From Flavobacterium panacagri (lineage in GTDB: Bacteria > Bacteroidota > Bacteroidia > Flavobacteriales > Flavobacteriaceae): a stretch of DNA of 64,000 nucleotides. Position 1 is the stretch's first letter. Each line of letters begins with the position of its first letter. Positions 1-9,124 of the stretch are shown here, piece after piece. A model generated the notes under the pieces. That model did no database searches. It saw nothing but the letters and a program-made list of their open reading frames with translations, and had not been told where the DNA came from. A program made the translations under genes and the position numbers. Location: contig NZ_CP119766.1 in assembly GCF_030378165.1 (NCBI RefSeq), positions 2,790,001 through 2,854,000 of the forward strand. Reading direction: 5' to 3'.

Positions 1-2123
1 GTTTCTTCTTTTACAGCTGTTTTAGGTGCTGTTTTCTTAGGTTCTAACTTGAGTCTGTAGTTTTCTTCAAAACGAATCAAACCTTCAACTGCTCCCGTAT
101 CTGTTTTAAAACCTTTAATATTTACTGTTGAACCTTTTTGAAGCAATCTTAAATACTGCGGTTCTGTAATTTTTTTATCGTGAAAGACATAAGGAAGTAC
201 AAAGTCACAACCCGATTTATACTCGCTGCAACCAAAAGCTGATTTTCCTTTTATAAAATTTCCTTTCTGGCATTTCGGACAGGTTTCTGCCAAAATTCCG
301 CCTGAAGCTTTCTTTTTCTCTGTTTTAACTACAGGTTTCTGAACTGATGCTGCATACGAAATATTGGCGCGAGTAGTCTCGCTTCGAACTTCGTAGACCA
401 AAGCTTCCACCATTTTTTTCATGTTCCGAATAAAAGCAGCAGCGGTAAAAGTACCTTTTTCAATGTCTTTTAACTGTTTTTCCCAAGACCCCGTAAGTTC
501 AGCCGATTTGATCAATTCATTTTGAATCGTATCAATTAGCTGAATTCCTGCTATAGTGGGTAAAATCTGTTTTTTATTACGAACAATATACTGGCGTTTA
601 AAAAGCGTTTCGATAATGTTAGCACGAGTTGACGGACGACCAATTCCGTTTTCTTTCATCAATTCACGTAAATCCTCGTCATCGACTTGTTTTCCTGCCG
701 TTTCCATTGCCCTAAGCAAAGTAGCTTCGGTATAATAATTAGGTGGCTTGGTTTCTTTTTGAAGAAATGAAGGTTCATGCGGCCCTTTTTCGCCAACAAC
801 AAAACTCGGTAATAAATCGGGTTCTTTTTCCTTCGCATTCGGATCTTCAAAAACGACTCTAAAACCTTTTTTCAGGATTTCTTTTCCGGTGGCTTTAAAA
901 GTTACATCGGCTGCTTTTCCTATCACTGTCGTATTGGCAACAAGACAGTCATCATAAAAAACAGCAATAAAACGTTTTACGATAATATCATAAACCTGCT
1001 GCTGATTATGAGGCAGATTGATTTCAATTCCTGTTGGAATAATCGCGTGGTGATCGGTTACTTTTTTGTCGTTGAAAACCTTTGGCGATTTTTTGATTTT
1101 TTTGCCTAAAAGCGGTTCTGTCAAATGAGAATAATTGGTCAGTTTTTGCAGAATTCCTGGTACTTTTGGATAAATATCTCCAGGTAAGAAAGTCGTATCA
1201 ACTCTTGGATACGTGATGGCTTTCTGCTCATATAAAGTCTGTGCAATTTTAAGTGTCTCTTCTGCCGAGAATCCAAACTTTTGATTGCAATAAACCTGTA
1301 AACCTGTTAAATCAAATAGTTTAGGAGCATATTCGTTTCCGTTTTTTTTATCTACAGAAACAATTTCGAAATCACTTTCTTTAACTTTTTCAGCCAGAAT
1401 TTCTCCGTCTTCTTTTTTTAAAAAGCGGCCTTCTTCGTAGCTAAAAAGTGTTTCTCTGTACAGAGTCTGCAATTCCCAATACGGTTGAGGTTTAAAGTTT
1501 TCAATTTCTTTAAATCTTTCTACAACCATTGCGAGCGTTGGTGTCTGCACGCGTCCAATAGACAAAACCTGTTTGTAACCGCCGTGTTTTACGGTGTACA
1601 AACGAGTAGCGTTCATTCCTAAAAGCCAATCACCGATTGCTCTAGAAAATCCGGCATAGAATAAATTATCGTAGTTTTCAGAAGGTTTCAGATTGTCAAA
1701 ACCTTCTTTAATAGCTTCGGTAGTAAGTGACGAAATCCATAAACGTTTGATTTCGCCTTTATAGTGCGCTTCGTTCATTACCCAGCGCTGGATCAATTCT
1801 CCTTCCTGCCCGGCATCCCCGCAATTAATGACCATTTCGGCTTTTTCGAAAAGGGTTTTTATGATTTTAAACTGTTTTTGGATTCCGGAATTCTGAACTA
1901 CTTTAGTCTCGAATTTTTCAGGAAGCATAGGAAGGTTATTCAAATCCCAGCTTTTCCAGTGCGGTTTGTAATCGTTGGGTTCTTTTAAGGTGCATAAATG
2001 CCCAAAAGTGTAGGTCACGGCATAACCGTTGCCTTCATAATATCCGTCATGTTTGGTATTGGCGCCCAAAACGGATGCTATTTCGCGTGCTACACTTGGT
2101 TTCTCAGCAATACAGACCTTCAT
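1..2123 (-). CDS. topB: DNA topoisomerase III (type IA), C-terminus cut by window edge
   Basis: Type IA topoisomerase that cuts and rejoins one DNA strand during recombination and decatenation. The reading frame is open from the ATG at 2123 to the left edge (707 codons seen), so the C-terminus is missing. The start MKVCIAEKPSVA is the TOPRIM opening of TopB. The catalytic tyrosine lies in YPRVDTTFLP (about Y305). Further on is a topoisomerase zinc ribbon, TCPKCQKGNF followed by a second Cys pair (coding bases about 190-290). The gene is divergent from the DUF5995 gene. Family assignment is firm; only the exact C-terminal end is unknown. Confidence 0.96.
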   Translation of the reverse strand, partial: MKVCIAEKPSVAREIASVLGANTKHDGYYEGNGYAVTYTFGHLCTLKEPNDYKPHWKSWDLNNLPMLPEKFETKVVQNSGIQKQFKIIKTLFEKAEMVINCGDAGQEGELIQRWVMNEAHYKGEIKRLWISSLTTEAIKEGFDNLKPSENYDNLFYAGFSRAIGDWLLGMNATRLYTVKHGGYKQVLSIGRVQTPTLAMVVERFKEIENFKPQPYWELQTLYRETLFSYEEGRFLKKEDGEILAEKVKESDFEIVSVDKKNGNEYAPKLFDLTGLQVYCNQKFGFSAEETLKIAQTLYEQKAITYPRVDTTFLPGDIYPKVPGILQKLTNYSHLTEPLLGKKIKKSPKVFNDKKVTDHHAIIPTGIEINLPHNQQQVYDIIVKRFIAVFYDDCLVANTTVIGKAADVTFKATGKEILKKGFRVVFEDPNAKEKEPDLLPSFVVGEKGPHEPSFLQKETKPPNYYTEATLLRAMETAGKQVDDEDLRELMKENGIGRPSTRANIIETLFKRQYIVRNKKQILPTIAGIQLIDTIQNELIKSAELTGSWEKQLKDIEKGTFTAAAFIRNMKKMVEALVYEVRSETTRANISYAASVQKPVVKTEKKKASGGILAETCPKCQKGNFIKGKSAFGCSEYKSGCDFVLPYVFHDKKITEPQYLRLLQKGSTVNIKGFKTDTGAVEGLIRFEENYRLKLEPKKTAPKTAVKEE

Positions 2124-2172
2124 TTTTTCCTTTTCTTATTGAGGAGCGAAGTTAGGATTTTTATGAGAAAGT

Positions 2173-2205
2173 TGCTAAGGTTCTGAGGCGCTAAGATGCT
2201 AAGTT
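2173..2205. repeat. Single copy of CTAAG-type 8-bp intergenic repeat
   Basis: Contains GGTTCTGAGGCGCTAAGATG followed by CTAAG and a T-run, just upstream of the topB start. The same degenerate octamer (consensus CTAAGATA, variants CTGAGGTT) occurs around 23160, 23800, 25250, 25490, 37460 and 37620. This is the only copy here without an obvious inverted partner. Confidence 0.6.
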
Positions 2206-2349
2206 TTTTCATTTCTTAGTAAAATTAGGTTTCTACGGAGTTGTTGAGTTTAATTTGTCAAGAAGCGAAAAAATATAAGATAATTGCTTCAAAATGTTGA
2301 TTTTTAAAGGATTAAAATAAGTATATTCGTTTAACCAAAATCGATTAAA

Positions 2350-3141
2350 ATGAGTGTAAGACAAGCATCTACGATAAATGAGGTTATTCAGATATTGGAT
2401 GAAATCATTGAAACCTCAAAATTGGAGCAAAGTCCAGTTGGTTTATTTGCCATGTTATATCGTGAAGTCACAGTAAGAATAAAACAGGGAATTGCAGACG
2501 GTTCTTTTCAAAACGGAGAACGAATGGAAAAACTGGATGTTATTTTTGCCAATCGTTACATTGAAGCTTATTATTTGTATAAAGCCAAAGAAAAACCTTC
2601 GGAATGCTGGGCGTTTTCTTTTGAACAGGCCGAAAAATTCTGGCCTATTGTAATACAGCATTTACTGCTCGGAATGAATGCACATATTAATCTGGATTTG
2701 GGAATCGCAGCTGCGCAGGTGAGTACAGCCCAAAATATTGGAGACTTAAAAGCCGATTTTGACAAGATAAATTCCATACTCAGCAGTTTGGTAAAAGGTG
2801 TAGAAAAATGCTTAATCAAAATCTGGCCAACTCTTACTGTTTTACTAAAATTAGCGGGTAAAGCCGATAATTTCTTTATTGATTTTAGTATGGAAACCGC
2901 TAGAAACGGCGCTTGGCAATTTGCAAATGAATTTGTCATGCTTCCCGAAAATCAAACACAAACTTGCATATTGGAAAGAGATAAGAGAATTACAGGAATT
3001 GCACGTTTAGTTTCAAATCCAGGATATTATGTTAGCGCTATTTTCAAGTTCATTCGGTTATTTGAAAAAGGAACTGTTGCTCAAAAAATAATCGATTTGC
3101 GAATTATGGAAGAAAATATTATGAAGTGTGTTACGGTTTAG
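2350..3141 (+). CDS. DUF5995 family protein
   Basis: 263-residue soluble protein, largely helical, without a signal peptide. The central motif LLGMNAHINLDLGIAAA (around residues 106-122) is the signature I associate with DUF5995, a family of unknown function that may be metal-binding. The gene stands alone, divergent from topB and convergent with the 3151-3564 lipoprotein gene, with only 9 bp between the two stop codons. No function is proposed. Confidence 0.85.
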   Translation: MSVRQASTINEVIQILDEIIETSKLEQSPVGLFAMLYREVTVRIKQGIADGSFQNGERMEKLDVIFANRYIEAYYLYKAKEKPSECWAFSFEQAEKFWPIVIQHLLLGMNAHINLDLGIAAAQVSTAQNIGDLKADFDKINSILSSLVKGVEKCLIKIWPTLTVLLKLAGKADNFFIDFSMETARNGAWQFANEFVMLPENQTQTCILERDKRITGIARLVSNPGYYVSAIFKFIRLFEKGTVAQKIIDLRIMEENIMKCVTV

Positions 3142-3150
3142 AAACCAGAA

Positions 3151-3564
3151 TCAGTCAAAATGCCATTTCGTTGGGAAAGTTAACTTAAATTCTGGGTTTT
3201 TGATGGACAGTTCGGTGCATTTTTTTTCAAATCCGGTTTTATTGAACGGCCCAAAGATAGGTTTATCCTGAAAACCGCTTTCTGTCCTTTCGATAATGTA
3301 ATAATTGATTACATTTCGATTTATTTTATCAGTTGCGTTTTCTGCAAGCGGATGCTGTTTCGAATAAATATACTTCGAATCATAGCCAACAGCAAAAACA
3401 TAAGCGGGAACTAAAATTTCTCCTTTTTTTAAAGATCTGGATTCGTAAATATCAATCCACAGTGTTTCATAATCGTCTACAATGGCATCACTGCCGTAAT
3501 CATATAAACCAAAACAAGATGATAATAAAATGGATACTAAGACTATAAAAATGATTTTTTTCAT
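3151..3564 (-). CDS. Small putative lipoprotein, unknown function
   Basis: 137 residues beginning MKKIIFIVLVSILLSSCFG: a short hydrophobic signal with a lipobox-like SSC, so the mature protein probably begins at Cys17 and is membrane-anchored. No recognised domain; the C-terminal half is mixed charge. The gene runs the same way as the next small exported-protein gene (3643-4077) but is separated from it by about 80 bp, so joint transcription is possible but not shown. Confidence 0.75.
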   Translation of the reverse strand: MKKIIFIVLVSILLSSCFGLYDYGSDAIVDDYETLWIDIYESRSLKKGEILVPAYVFAVGYDSKYIYSKQHPLAENATDKINRNVINYYIIERTESGFQDKPIFGPFNKTGFEKKCTELSIKNPEFKLTFPTKWHFD

Positions 3565-3642
3565 GAGTTTAAATTCTCTTTTTCAGTTTAATTAGAAGAT
3601 TTAAAAACAGATTTGGGCAATTATTTATACAGTATTATTTTT

Positions 3643-4077
3643 TTATATTTTAAAAATATCAATTCTCTTCATCCAAAAAAGTCCAGATTCTAAAAATTGT
3701 AGTTTGGTTTGAACCACTTTATCGCTTTTGTCTCTAGGATTTTTGGTTACAAATCGTGCAGTAGAATTATTAAAATCTAACGTATATTTTTCATTCAGAT
3801 CTTCTTTTTTGTCCGATGAAAAAGTAATTAGATTATCTTTTGCAGTCCATTTTCCTTTTCCGTATTTGTTACTTTCTGGCGGGATGCCACCTTGAATTTT
3901 GGAATACGAATGAAATTCAAATGTTCCATCTTGATTTAAAGTTAGTTTGTATTCGATTATATGTTTTCTTTCAGAATCTGAAAGTGAACGTGTGTAATCG
4001 CCCGCAACCGAATTGGATTGAGCAGCTGCTGTTATGAGATTGAAAATTAGAAGTAAAGCGGTTAATATAAGTTTCAT
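3643..4077 (-). CDS. Secreted small beta-rich protein, lipocalin-like
   Basis: 144 residues with a signal peptide (MKLILTALLLIFNLITAAAQ, cut after about residue 20). The mature part alternates short beta segments with motifs such as LNQDGTFEFHSYSK and GKGKWTAKDN, typical of small lipocalin-like or META-like periplasmic proteins in Bacteroidota. No catalytic residues are recognised. The family assignment rests on the strand pattern only. Confidence 0.75.
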   Translation of the reverse strand: MKLILTALLLIFNLITAAAQSNSVAGDYTRSLSDSERKHIIEYKLTLNQDGTFEFHSYSKIQGGIPPESNKYGKGKWTAKDNLITFSSDKKEDLNEKYTLDFNNSTARFVTKNPRDKSDKVVQTKLQFLESGLFWMKRIDIFKI

Positions 4078-4587
4078 TGGTTTTATTTTTTGGTCTTTTT
4101 AAAGCTTTTCAAAAGTAACTTCTTTAGAATCAATATCCTTACGTAAAACCGTATTTATTAAATTTTAATTAAAAGTCTGTATTGAATTCATGTTAAAAAA
4201 CTAAAGACCTGTGTCTTGGTGGGAATAATCTTAATTTTTAGCTAAATTTAATTTTTACTAAAAGAATTGATGTATCTTGCCAAAAGATTACAATTATTAC
4301 AATAATGGAAACTGCCAATTTATTTTTAGTAAACAGCTGTTTGATGTGCTTAATGTACACCTTATTGTATTTGCATGACGATGCTTTCTTAAAAAGCTCA
4401 AAAGACTTTATTTCTTTTGCCCTGTCAAAACTCTAGACAGGGATTCTACCATTTACAGTTCGTTTTATTTTTTAATTTTCAATTTTCATTCAGGATCAGG
4501 TATCATTGAATTAGATTAGGACTGCGAGATATTCAGTGATGAGTTGTATATCATAATTCGGTGAAAAGTGAAGCAAACAAGAAAGTC
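4078..4587. other. Intergenic region with one doubtful short reading frame
   Basis: About 500 bp, AT-rich, between divergent genes. It holds a possible 43-codon frame (listed separately) and the leader of the GreA/GreB-like gene. I see no convincing terminator, repeat or RNA in the remainder. Confidence 0.5.
4305..4436 (+). CDS. Possible 43-residue small hydrophobic protein
   Basis: ATG at 4305 to TAG at 4434-4436. The predicted peptide starts METANLFLVNSCLMCLMYTL: a hydrophobic stretch with two cysteines near residues 12-15, then a charged tail. There is no strong ribosome-binding site, although Bacteroidota often lack one. It could be chance; conservation of this frame in relatives would decide. 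Confidence 0.25.
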   Translation: METANLFLVNSCLMCLMYTLLYLHDDAFLKSSKDFISFALSKL

Positions 4588-4965
4588 ATGTCACAAAATA
4601 TTATTTTAACTACAGGAACATACGATTTAATTAAAGATCACGTAAGAAGAAAAAAAGTAACCCCGCACGAAGAAGAACTTTTATTGAGTGAGCTAAAACA
4701 TGCTACACAGGTATTACGAAGAAATCTGCCAGAAAACATCGTTTCAGTAAACCGAAAAGTAACTTATAAAGACCATGTGAAAAACGAAGAAAAAACAATT
4801 CTTTTGGTTGGTCCCGAAAAAGTAAAAGTAAGCAAAAACAAAATTTCTGTTCTTTCGGATGAAGGTATTGCAATGATTGGTTACAAAGTAGGCGATGTTG
4901 TAGAATGGCCGGCAAAAAAAGGTAATTTGAAACTCGAAATTTTAAAGGTAGAAGTAGAGGCTTAA
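4588..4965 (+). CDS. GreA/GreB (Rnk-like) elongation-factor family protein
   Basis: 125 residues from ATG 4588. A GTG at 4561 would add nine residues, but AAGAAAG sits just ahead of the ATG, so I prefer the later start. The N-terminal part is a short helical coiled-coil-like region; the C-terminal part (ISVLSDEGIAMIGYKVGDVV) is the FKBP-like GreA/GreB C-terminal domain. Such stand-alone proteins resemble Rnk and may bind RNA polymerase. The gene is followed by a clear hairpin terminator at 4996-5032. Confidence 0.85.
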   Translation: MSQNIILTTGTYDLIKDHVRRKKVTPHEEELLLSELKHATQVLRRNLPENIVSVNRKVTYKDHVKNEEKTILLVGPEKVKVSKNKISVLSDEGIAMIGYKVGDVVEWPAKKGNLKLEILKVEVEA

Positions 4966-4995
4966 TAGTGTTTTGTTTTTAGTTTAAGTTTAATG

Positions 4996-5032
4996 AAACA
5001 TCCCAAAAAGAGATTTTCTTTTTGGGATGTTT
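4996..5032. terminator. Hairpin terminator between convergent genes
   Basis: Inverted repeat of AAACATCCCAAAAAG around a 7-base loop, followed by AT-rich sequence. It lies between the GreA/GreB-like gene (+) and the vWA-like lipoprotein gene (-) and could serve both. Confidence 0.8.
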
Positions 5033-5077
5033 AACATTAAAGTATTTAAATATCGACTTAAAATACTAGAGAGCTTA

Positions 5078-5950
5078 TTAATATTTTTTCCATTCAAAAC
5101 TTTTAAAACCACTTTCTATAGACCATTTTTTCCATACTTCTTGTAGAATCTCGTTATCTCTTAACCCTTTAGGATATTTATAAGTTGCTAGTTTATCATC
5201 TTTATCGCGTTCATGGGTTTCAGATATATGTAGATTAATGTATTTGTTCTTATTGCTTTTCTGAGATGGAAGTCCTAAAGAATTGTTTTTAATGAGTGTT
5301 TTTGATATATCAATTTTGTTAATTGTAGAAAACTGCCTCACTTTTTCAATCTCTGAATTGCTAAAATAGAATTGACTATTTTCTTTTTTATTTTTGTATT
5401 CTAAATAGCCATCTGTAAAAACATAGATATGATTTTCATATTTTATAGATATTGTATCTAATCCATTAACTAGGATTGTGTCTTTTTTTATAATAGATTC
5501 ATTCTCAATTTTTTCAATTAAAAGACTTATTAAATCTAATCCATCATTTCTTGTGTTTTCATATTTATTTTTTATCATGTTTTCAAAAAGCACTAATTTC
5601 TCTTTCAGCCCCTTATTTTTAAACCTGCCTGTAGAGTTTATAAAGGATTGCTTTTCTTCTAGGTTTTTATATTCTTCAAGATCGATAGATGTAATTGTTT
5701 TTTCTGAAAACGGAGAAAATGAAATAGATGATTTATCTCCTATTTTTTCTCCAGGTTTTACACAATTGTTCTTGAAAAACTGAATTATTTTATGAATTTC
5801 ATCCAAGTCCTTTGCTTGTTTGTTATCTATTCTGCTAGACATATCTGATATAATTACAATGTTTTGGTATGTCAAGGATCTATTTTGAGACTCAGGTGTA
5901 CATCCAATTAATAATGGTGTTACACAACAAAAGATTAAAAAAAACTTCAT
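5078..5950 (-). CDS. vWA-like lipoprotein partnered with PLD-like membrane protein
   Basis: 290 residues. The signal ends in a lipobox-like LLIGC (Cys17), so it is probably a membrane lipoprotein. The mature part opens with IVIISDMSSR (about 31-40), resembling the first strand and MIDAS loop (DxSxS, last Ser replaced by Arg) of a von Willebrand A domain. VFTDG at about 177-181 matches a later vWA strand. Only 13 bp separate it from the PLD-like gene upstream, so the two form one transcription unit under the TACGG palindrome promoter near 7960. The C-terminal 80 residues match nothing I know. The vWA call is by motif only. Confidence 0.75.
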   Translation of the reverse strand: MKFFLIFCCVTPLLIGCTPESQNRSLTYQNIVIISDMSSRIDNKQAKDLDEIHKIIQFFKNNCVKPGEKIGDKSSISFSPFSEKTITSIDLEEYKNLEEKQSFINSTGRFKNKGLKEKLVLFENMIKNKYENTRNDGLDLISLLIEKIENESIIKKDTILVNGLDTISIKYENHIYVFTDGYLEYKNKKENSQFYFSNSEIEKVRQFSTINKIDISKTLIKNNSLGLPSQKSNKNKYINLHISETHERDKDDKLATYKYPKGLRDNEILQEVWKKWSIESGFKSFEWKKY

Positions 5951-5963
5951 TTTAGGAATTAAA

Positions 5964-7862
5964 TTAAATTAATATTTGTTCTATTTCTCTAACTCGAACT
6001 GCTACTTCATCTGTGGCATAATACTTTGGAAGATGTTCTATAAAACCTGATTTATAGGCAGTAATGATACTGTCAAAGATTACATCAGTAAAAATTTTGC
6101 CACTTGTTATTTTTGTATTAAACTCATCAAATATGATTTTAGTTTTTTTCTGCAAATCAGCATATTTATTATCGATTTGATTTTCGTAATTATTAATTTC
6201 AGTTTCTAGATTTAAAATTTTAGAATTGTTTTCATTTACTAAAGTTTCATTTTCCTTAATTCTGTTGCTTAATGATTCTTTTAATATATTTAACTCCAGC
6301 ATTTCTTCATCCAGAAATTGGATGTTTTTGTTTTTTTCAGCATCAACCATTTCTGGCTTAGATTTTTTATAAGCCTTGACTACATAATCAACTAAAAAAT
6401 GAGTTAGAATTAAAGGGAACATTCCAAATGTAAAAATTAAGTAGAACTCACCATGTTTTACAACTTCCCAAATCTGCATAGTAGATTTTTGTCCAGCCAA
6501 TAAAGATTTTATTTCGTCAGTATTGATTGCCACCATGCTTGAGACCACGACATCAAATATTAATAATCCAACCCAGAACATCAAATTATTTAAGAGTTTG
6601 TTTTCGCTTCCAAGAATTTTTAGATTTGATAATAATACAGGTATTAAAAAGAAAAGAGCTGCTATAATACCGAATAGAGTTCCTTGTTGTTTAAAAATGT
6701 TTATAATAGCATTTGCATCAACTAGTTGAGGAATTCCCGGATTTATTCCCGCTTGCAAAGACGTCATTATGGCATTTCCCTCAAAAAAAACTTTATAAAT
6801 TGCAGACGCAAAAAATATTGATAGATAAAAGACGAAAACTCCTAAAGCGATTAAAATCAGAACAGTTCCAATTGTCCAAAACTTTTTTATTACAAAAGAC
6901 TGTTCTAAAGATCTTCTTTCTAATTTGTTTTTTTCAATTTCTTTATTGATTTGAAGTAAACCTTTTTCTCCTGTGCTTTGATTTCCGGACTCAATAATAG
7001 ATTTCTCTTTTTTTAATTCAGAAATTTTATCTTTAATTTGTCTTGTTTCTAAGTCACTATTCCTTTTTTCAATTGTTATTTTTTCCTGTTTTTCAGTTTC
7101 TAAATTTGTTTTCATGCTTTCAAAAGCGTTAGAAATATTAGAAATTAAAATGTTCTTTTTACTGCCTAAACTTTCATCAGTTGCATAAGTTTTAATTTCT
7201 TCTTTTATATGGTCATATTCCGTTCTGAAAATTTCAATATTACCGTTATTATCTTTTGATTTTTCATAGCCTTTTTTTTTGTATTCTTCAGTATTAATTT
7301 GAGCTGCAGAATAAACAAGATTATGTAATTGCTGTGAAAAAGCTTCAATAATGTTTATAGGTTGAGGCTGTTCTGTTTTAACTTCTTGAGATGTAATACT
7401 GGAAGATGAAGTTGTATTCACCCCAATGTTGTGATCAATATTATATCTTAGACGCTCGAATTCTGATAAAAATTGAGAATAAATTCTAAAGTCATCTGAA
7501 ACCTGAACATTTTCAACATTATTAAAGCTTGCATTTATCGAGTAATTGTATGAACCATTAATTGTGAGTCTGTTATCGATAAGGCAAAATTTATGATGCA
7601 TTATTCCTCGTGTATCTCCTGTTTCGAAAGCATGGACATTAATACCAGCTCCTTTAAGCATTAATTTAACAGTTTCATTTTGAACATTTGAAGAAAGAAT
7701 AATATCAATAGTTAGGTCTCTATTTTTTGCCTCGATAATAGCCATTGCAATATCTCTATCAGTAAACCAAGCCATTGCAATGTAGATAAGTTGTTTCGCG
7801 TTGTTTATTTCAGAAATAATCCTTTGCTTAATTTCTGTTCCGTTTGTTATAAGATCGTTCAT
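5964..7862 (-). CDS. Membrane-anchored phospholipase-D-like (single HKD) protein with coiled coils
   Basis: 632 residues. Residues 1-145 form a PLDc_2-type domain with one HKD motif, HHKFCLID (H89, K91, D96), followed by NGSYNYS; a single HKD implies an active dimer, as in Nuc-type nucleases or lipases. Next come a helical linker and a coiled coil (about 245-325), four predicted membrane helices (about 328-358, 395-412, 426-446, 470-492) and a second coiled coil (about 510-590) with a short tail. It heads a two-gene operon with the vWA-like lipoprotein. A -7 element (7930-7937) with an upstream palindrome (7960-7973) precedes it. Substrate, lipid or nucleic acid, cannot be told. Confidence 0.85.
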   Translation of the reverse strand: MNDLITNGTEIKQRIISEINNAKQLIYIAMAWFTDRDIAMAIIEAKNRDLTIDIILSSNVQNETVKLMLKGAGINVHAFETGDTRGIMHHKFCLIDNRLTINGSYNYSINASFNNVENVQVSDDFRIYSQFLSEFERLRYNIDHNIGVNTTSSSSITSQEVKTEQPQPINIIEAFSQQLHNLVYSAAQINTEEYKKKGYEKSKDNNGNIEIFRTEYDHIKEEIKTYATDESLGSKKNILISNISNAFESMKTNLETEKQEKITIEKRNSDLETRQIKDKISELKKEKSIIESGNQSTGEKGLLQINKEIEKNKLERRSLEQSFVIKKFWTIGTVLILIALGVFVFYLSIFFASAIYKVFFEGNAIMTSLQAGINPGIPQLVDANAIINIFKQQGTLFGIIAALFFLIPVLLSNLKILGSENKLLNNLMFWVGLLIFDVVVSSMVAINTDEIKSLLAGQKSTMQIWEVVKHGEFYLIFTFGMFPLILTHFLVDYVVKAYKKSKPEMVDAEKNKNIQFLDEEMLELNILKESLSNRIKENETLVNENNSKILNLETEINNYENQIDNKYADLQKKTKIIFDEFNTKITSGKIFTDVIFDSIITAYKSGFIEHLPKYYATDEVAVRVREIEQILI

Positions 7863-7929
7863 GATTATGTGATATTTGTTTTGGTGAATTTGATTTGTTC
7901 TTACTTAATGATATTGAGAATTTCTTATT

Positions 7930-7973
7930 CAAAACTAAGGGCTTTACAATCAGTGGTTTTACGGAAATCCGTA
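7930..7973 (-). promoter_or_regulatory. Promoter with TACGGAAATCCGTA palindrome, PLD/vWA operon
   Basis: On the minus strand the palindrome TACGGAAATCCGTA (7973-7960; one central base differs from the other two copies) is followed after exactly 22 bp by TAGTTTTG (7937-7930), a match to the Bacteroidota -7 consensus TAnnTTTG. The same palindrome and 22-bp gap recur at 18350-18393 and 57671-57714. The palindrome occupies the place of a -33 element, which suggests regulator-dependent transcription. Confidence 0.75.
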
Positions 7974-8016
7974 AATAAGGGAAATAAGTACGGTTTTCCT
8001 TTTTTTAGAGCAGCAA

Positions 8017-8054
8017 AAAAAAAGTGTAAAAGCTTTTAGGCTTTTACACTTTTT
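8017..8054 (-). terminator. Terminator of the SRPBCC gene
   Basis: Stem GTGTAAAAGC / GCTTTTACAC with a 6-base loop. On the minus strand it is followed by a run of eight or more T residues. It lies about 30 bp past the stop of the SRPBCC gene. Confidence 0.85.
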
Positions 8055-8080
8055 AAGATGTTATATTTTAAATAACGATT

Positions 8081-8574
8081 CTAATTATTAATCATTGGAT
8101 TCAAATTCTCATCTTTATTTCTCAAATCCAGTCCGCCTTCATAAACTGATTTTAAATTGGTCAAATAAAAATGCCAGCCGTTGGAACAGCCCAGTCTGAT
8201 GTGTTTTTTAGACGAATCGTCTGTTGGAATATTATGATGACGAAGTTCGACTATCGTATAACCATTTGTTTCGCTTAATTTTTATCTACCAGACAATTTC
8301 CTTCAAAAGTAAACTGCAAATAATCTTTCCCATTTGTGGCAGTAATTTTTCCTTTCATGGCATCATCGTATAAATACCAAAGCCATTCGTACGAACCATT
8401 TTCTGTAACGTTTTTGTCTTTGTCAATAGGTTCTTGATTAGCATCAAAAAAAGAAACCTTTTCCAGAAACCATTTTTCCAGTTCATTCGCAATTGTCCAA
8501 GCGTTATAAATATCGCTGATTTTAGCTTTAACCGCTATTTTTTTGGTAAAAGAAGTCCAGTCGAAGTTTTCCAT
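8081..8574 (-). pseudogene. SRPBCC (AHSA1-like) protein gene with a one-base frameshift
   Basis: Two frames together encode a protein of about 164 residues with the usual SRPBCC/AHSA1 (hydrophobic-ligand-binding) layout. The first 99 codons (8574-8275) begin MENFDWTSFTKKIAVKAKIS and stop early after GNCLVDKN. The sequence resumes in another frame as LSETNGYTIVELRHHNIPTD and ends LGCSNGWHFYLTNLKSVYEG then DLRNKDENLNPMINN at 8081. The break lies in a run of five A residues (about 8278-8284, minus strand); six would restore one frame. It could be a true mutation, a sequencing indel, or slippage. The downstream terminator is intact. Confidence 0.8.
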
Positions 8575-9104
8575 GGTTTACTTTTTTTTAATTGTTTGTA
8601 TAAGACAGATGTTTCCAGTTTCCAGTTTGCCCTCCACCAAAAAATATTCCATCTGTATCTGATTCCTCCTAATTCCCAATTAACATCAAATTTAGCATCA
8701 TCATTTTTGCGATAAGGTGGCAGTGTAATTTTGCAATGAAGCATCGACGGATTATCAGCAACTGTTTTTAAATAATCAGCATCAAGATTACTTTTTAGAA
8801 AATATTGGATTTCAATTATAGTTTGTTCTTTTTCAGCTTTATAAATATATAAATTGATGTCATAAATCAAATCATAAATTTCTTTAAGATCTGTAATTGC
8901 TTCAGTAAAATTTTTAGGTATTTTATTTTCGTTGAGTTTATTTCTATTGATTCGCTGAGTAAAAAAGTTTTCGCCTTCTATTTCCGAAATATTAGATAAA
9001 ATAAATACTAAATTGTTCGAAATAGTATTCCAACATTTTAGCCTTGCCAATTCGAGTAATTGGGTTGTAAGATTTTTTATTTTTTCTTCAATGCTACTTT
9101 TCAT
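8535..9104 (-). CDS. Unknown protein, 189 residues
   Basis: Soluble, helical N-terminal half (MKSSIEEKIKNLTTQLLELA) and a C-terminal half rich in aromatic residues (YRWNIFWWRANWKLE). No family recognised. Its end overlaps the SRPBCC gene start by 40 bp. A run of A residues just before the overlap (about 8582-8590) is a possible indel: in the other frame the protein would end in a short lysine tail immediately before the SRPBCC ATG. The last roughly 15 residues are therefore uncertain. Confidence 0.65.
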   Translation of the reverse strand: MKSSIEEKIKNLTTQLLELARLKCWNTISNNLVFILSNISEIEGENFFTQRINRNKLNENKIPKNFTEAITDLKEIYDLIYDINLYIYKAEKEQTIIEIQYFLKSNLDADYLKTVADNPSMLHCKITLPPYRKNDDAKFDVNWELGGIRYRWNIFWWRANWKLETSVLYKQLKKSKPWKTSTGLLLPKK

Positions 9105-9124
9105 TTCGTCTGAATTTAAGATAC

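Noticed and set aside
3333..3548. Plus-strand open frame of 71 codons
   Set aside because: Lies wholly opposite the lipoprotein gene with a signal peptide; no motif or ribosome site.
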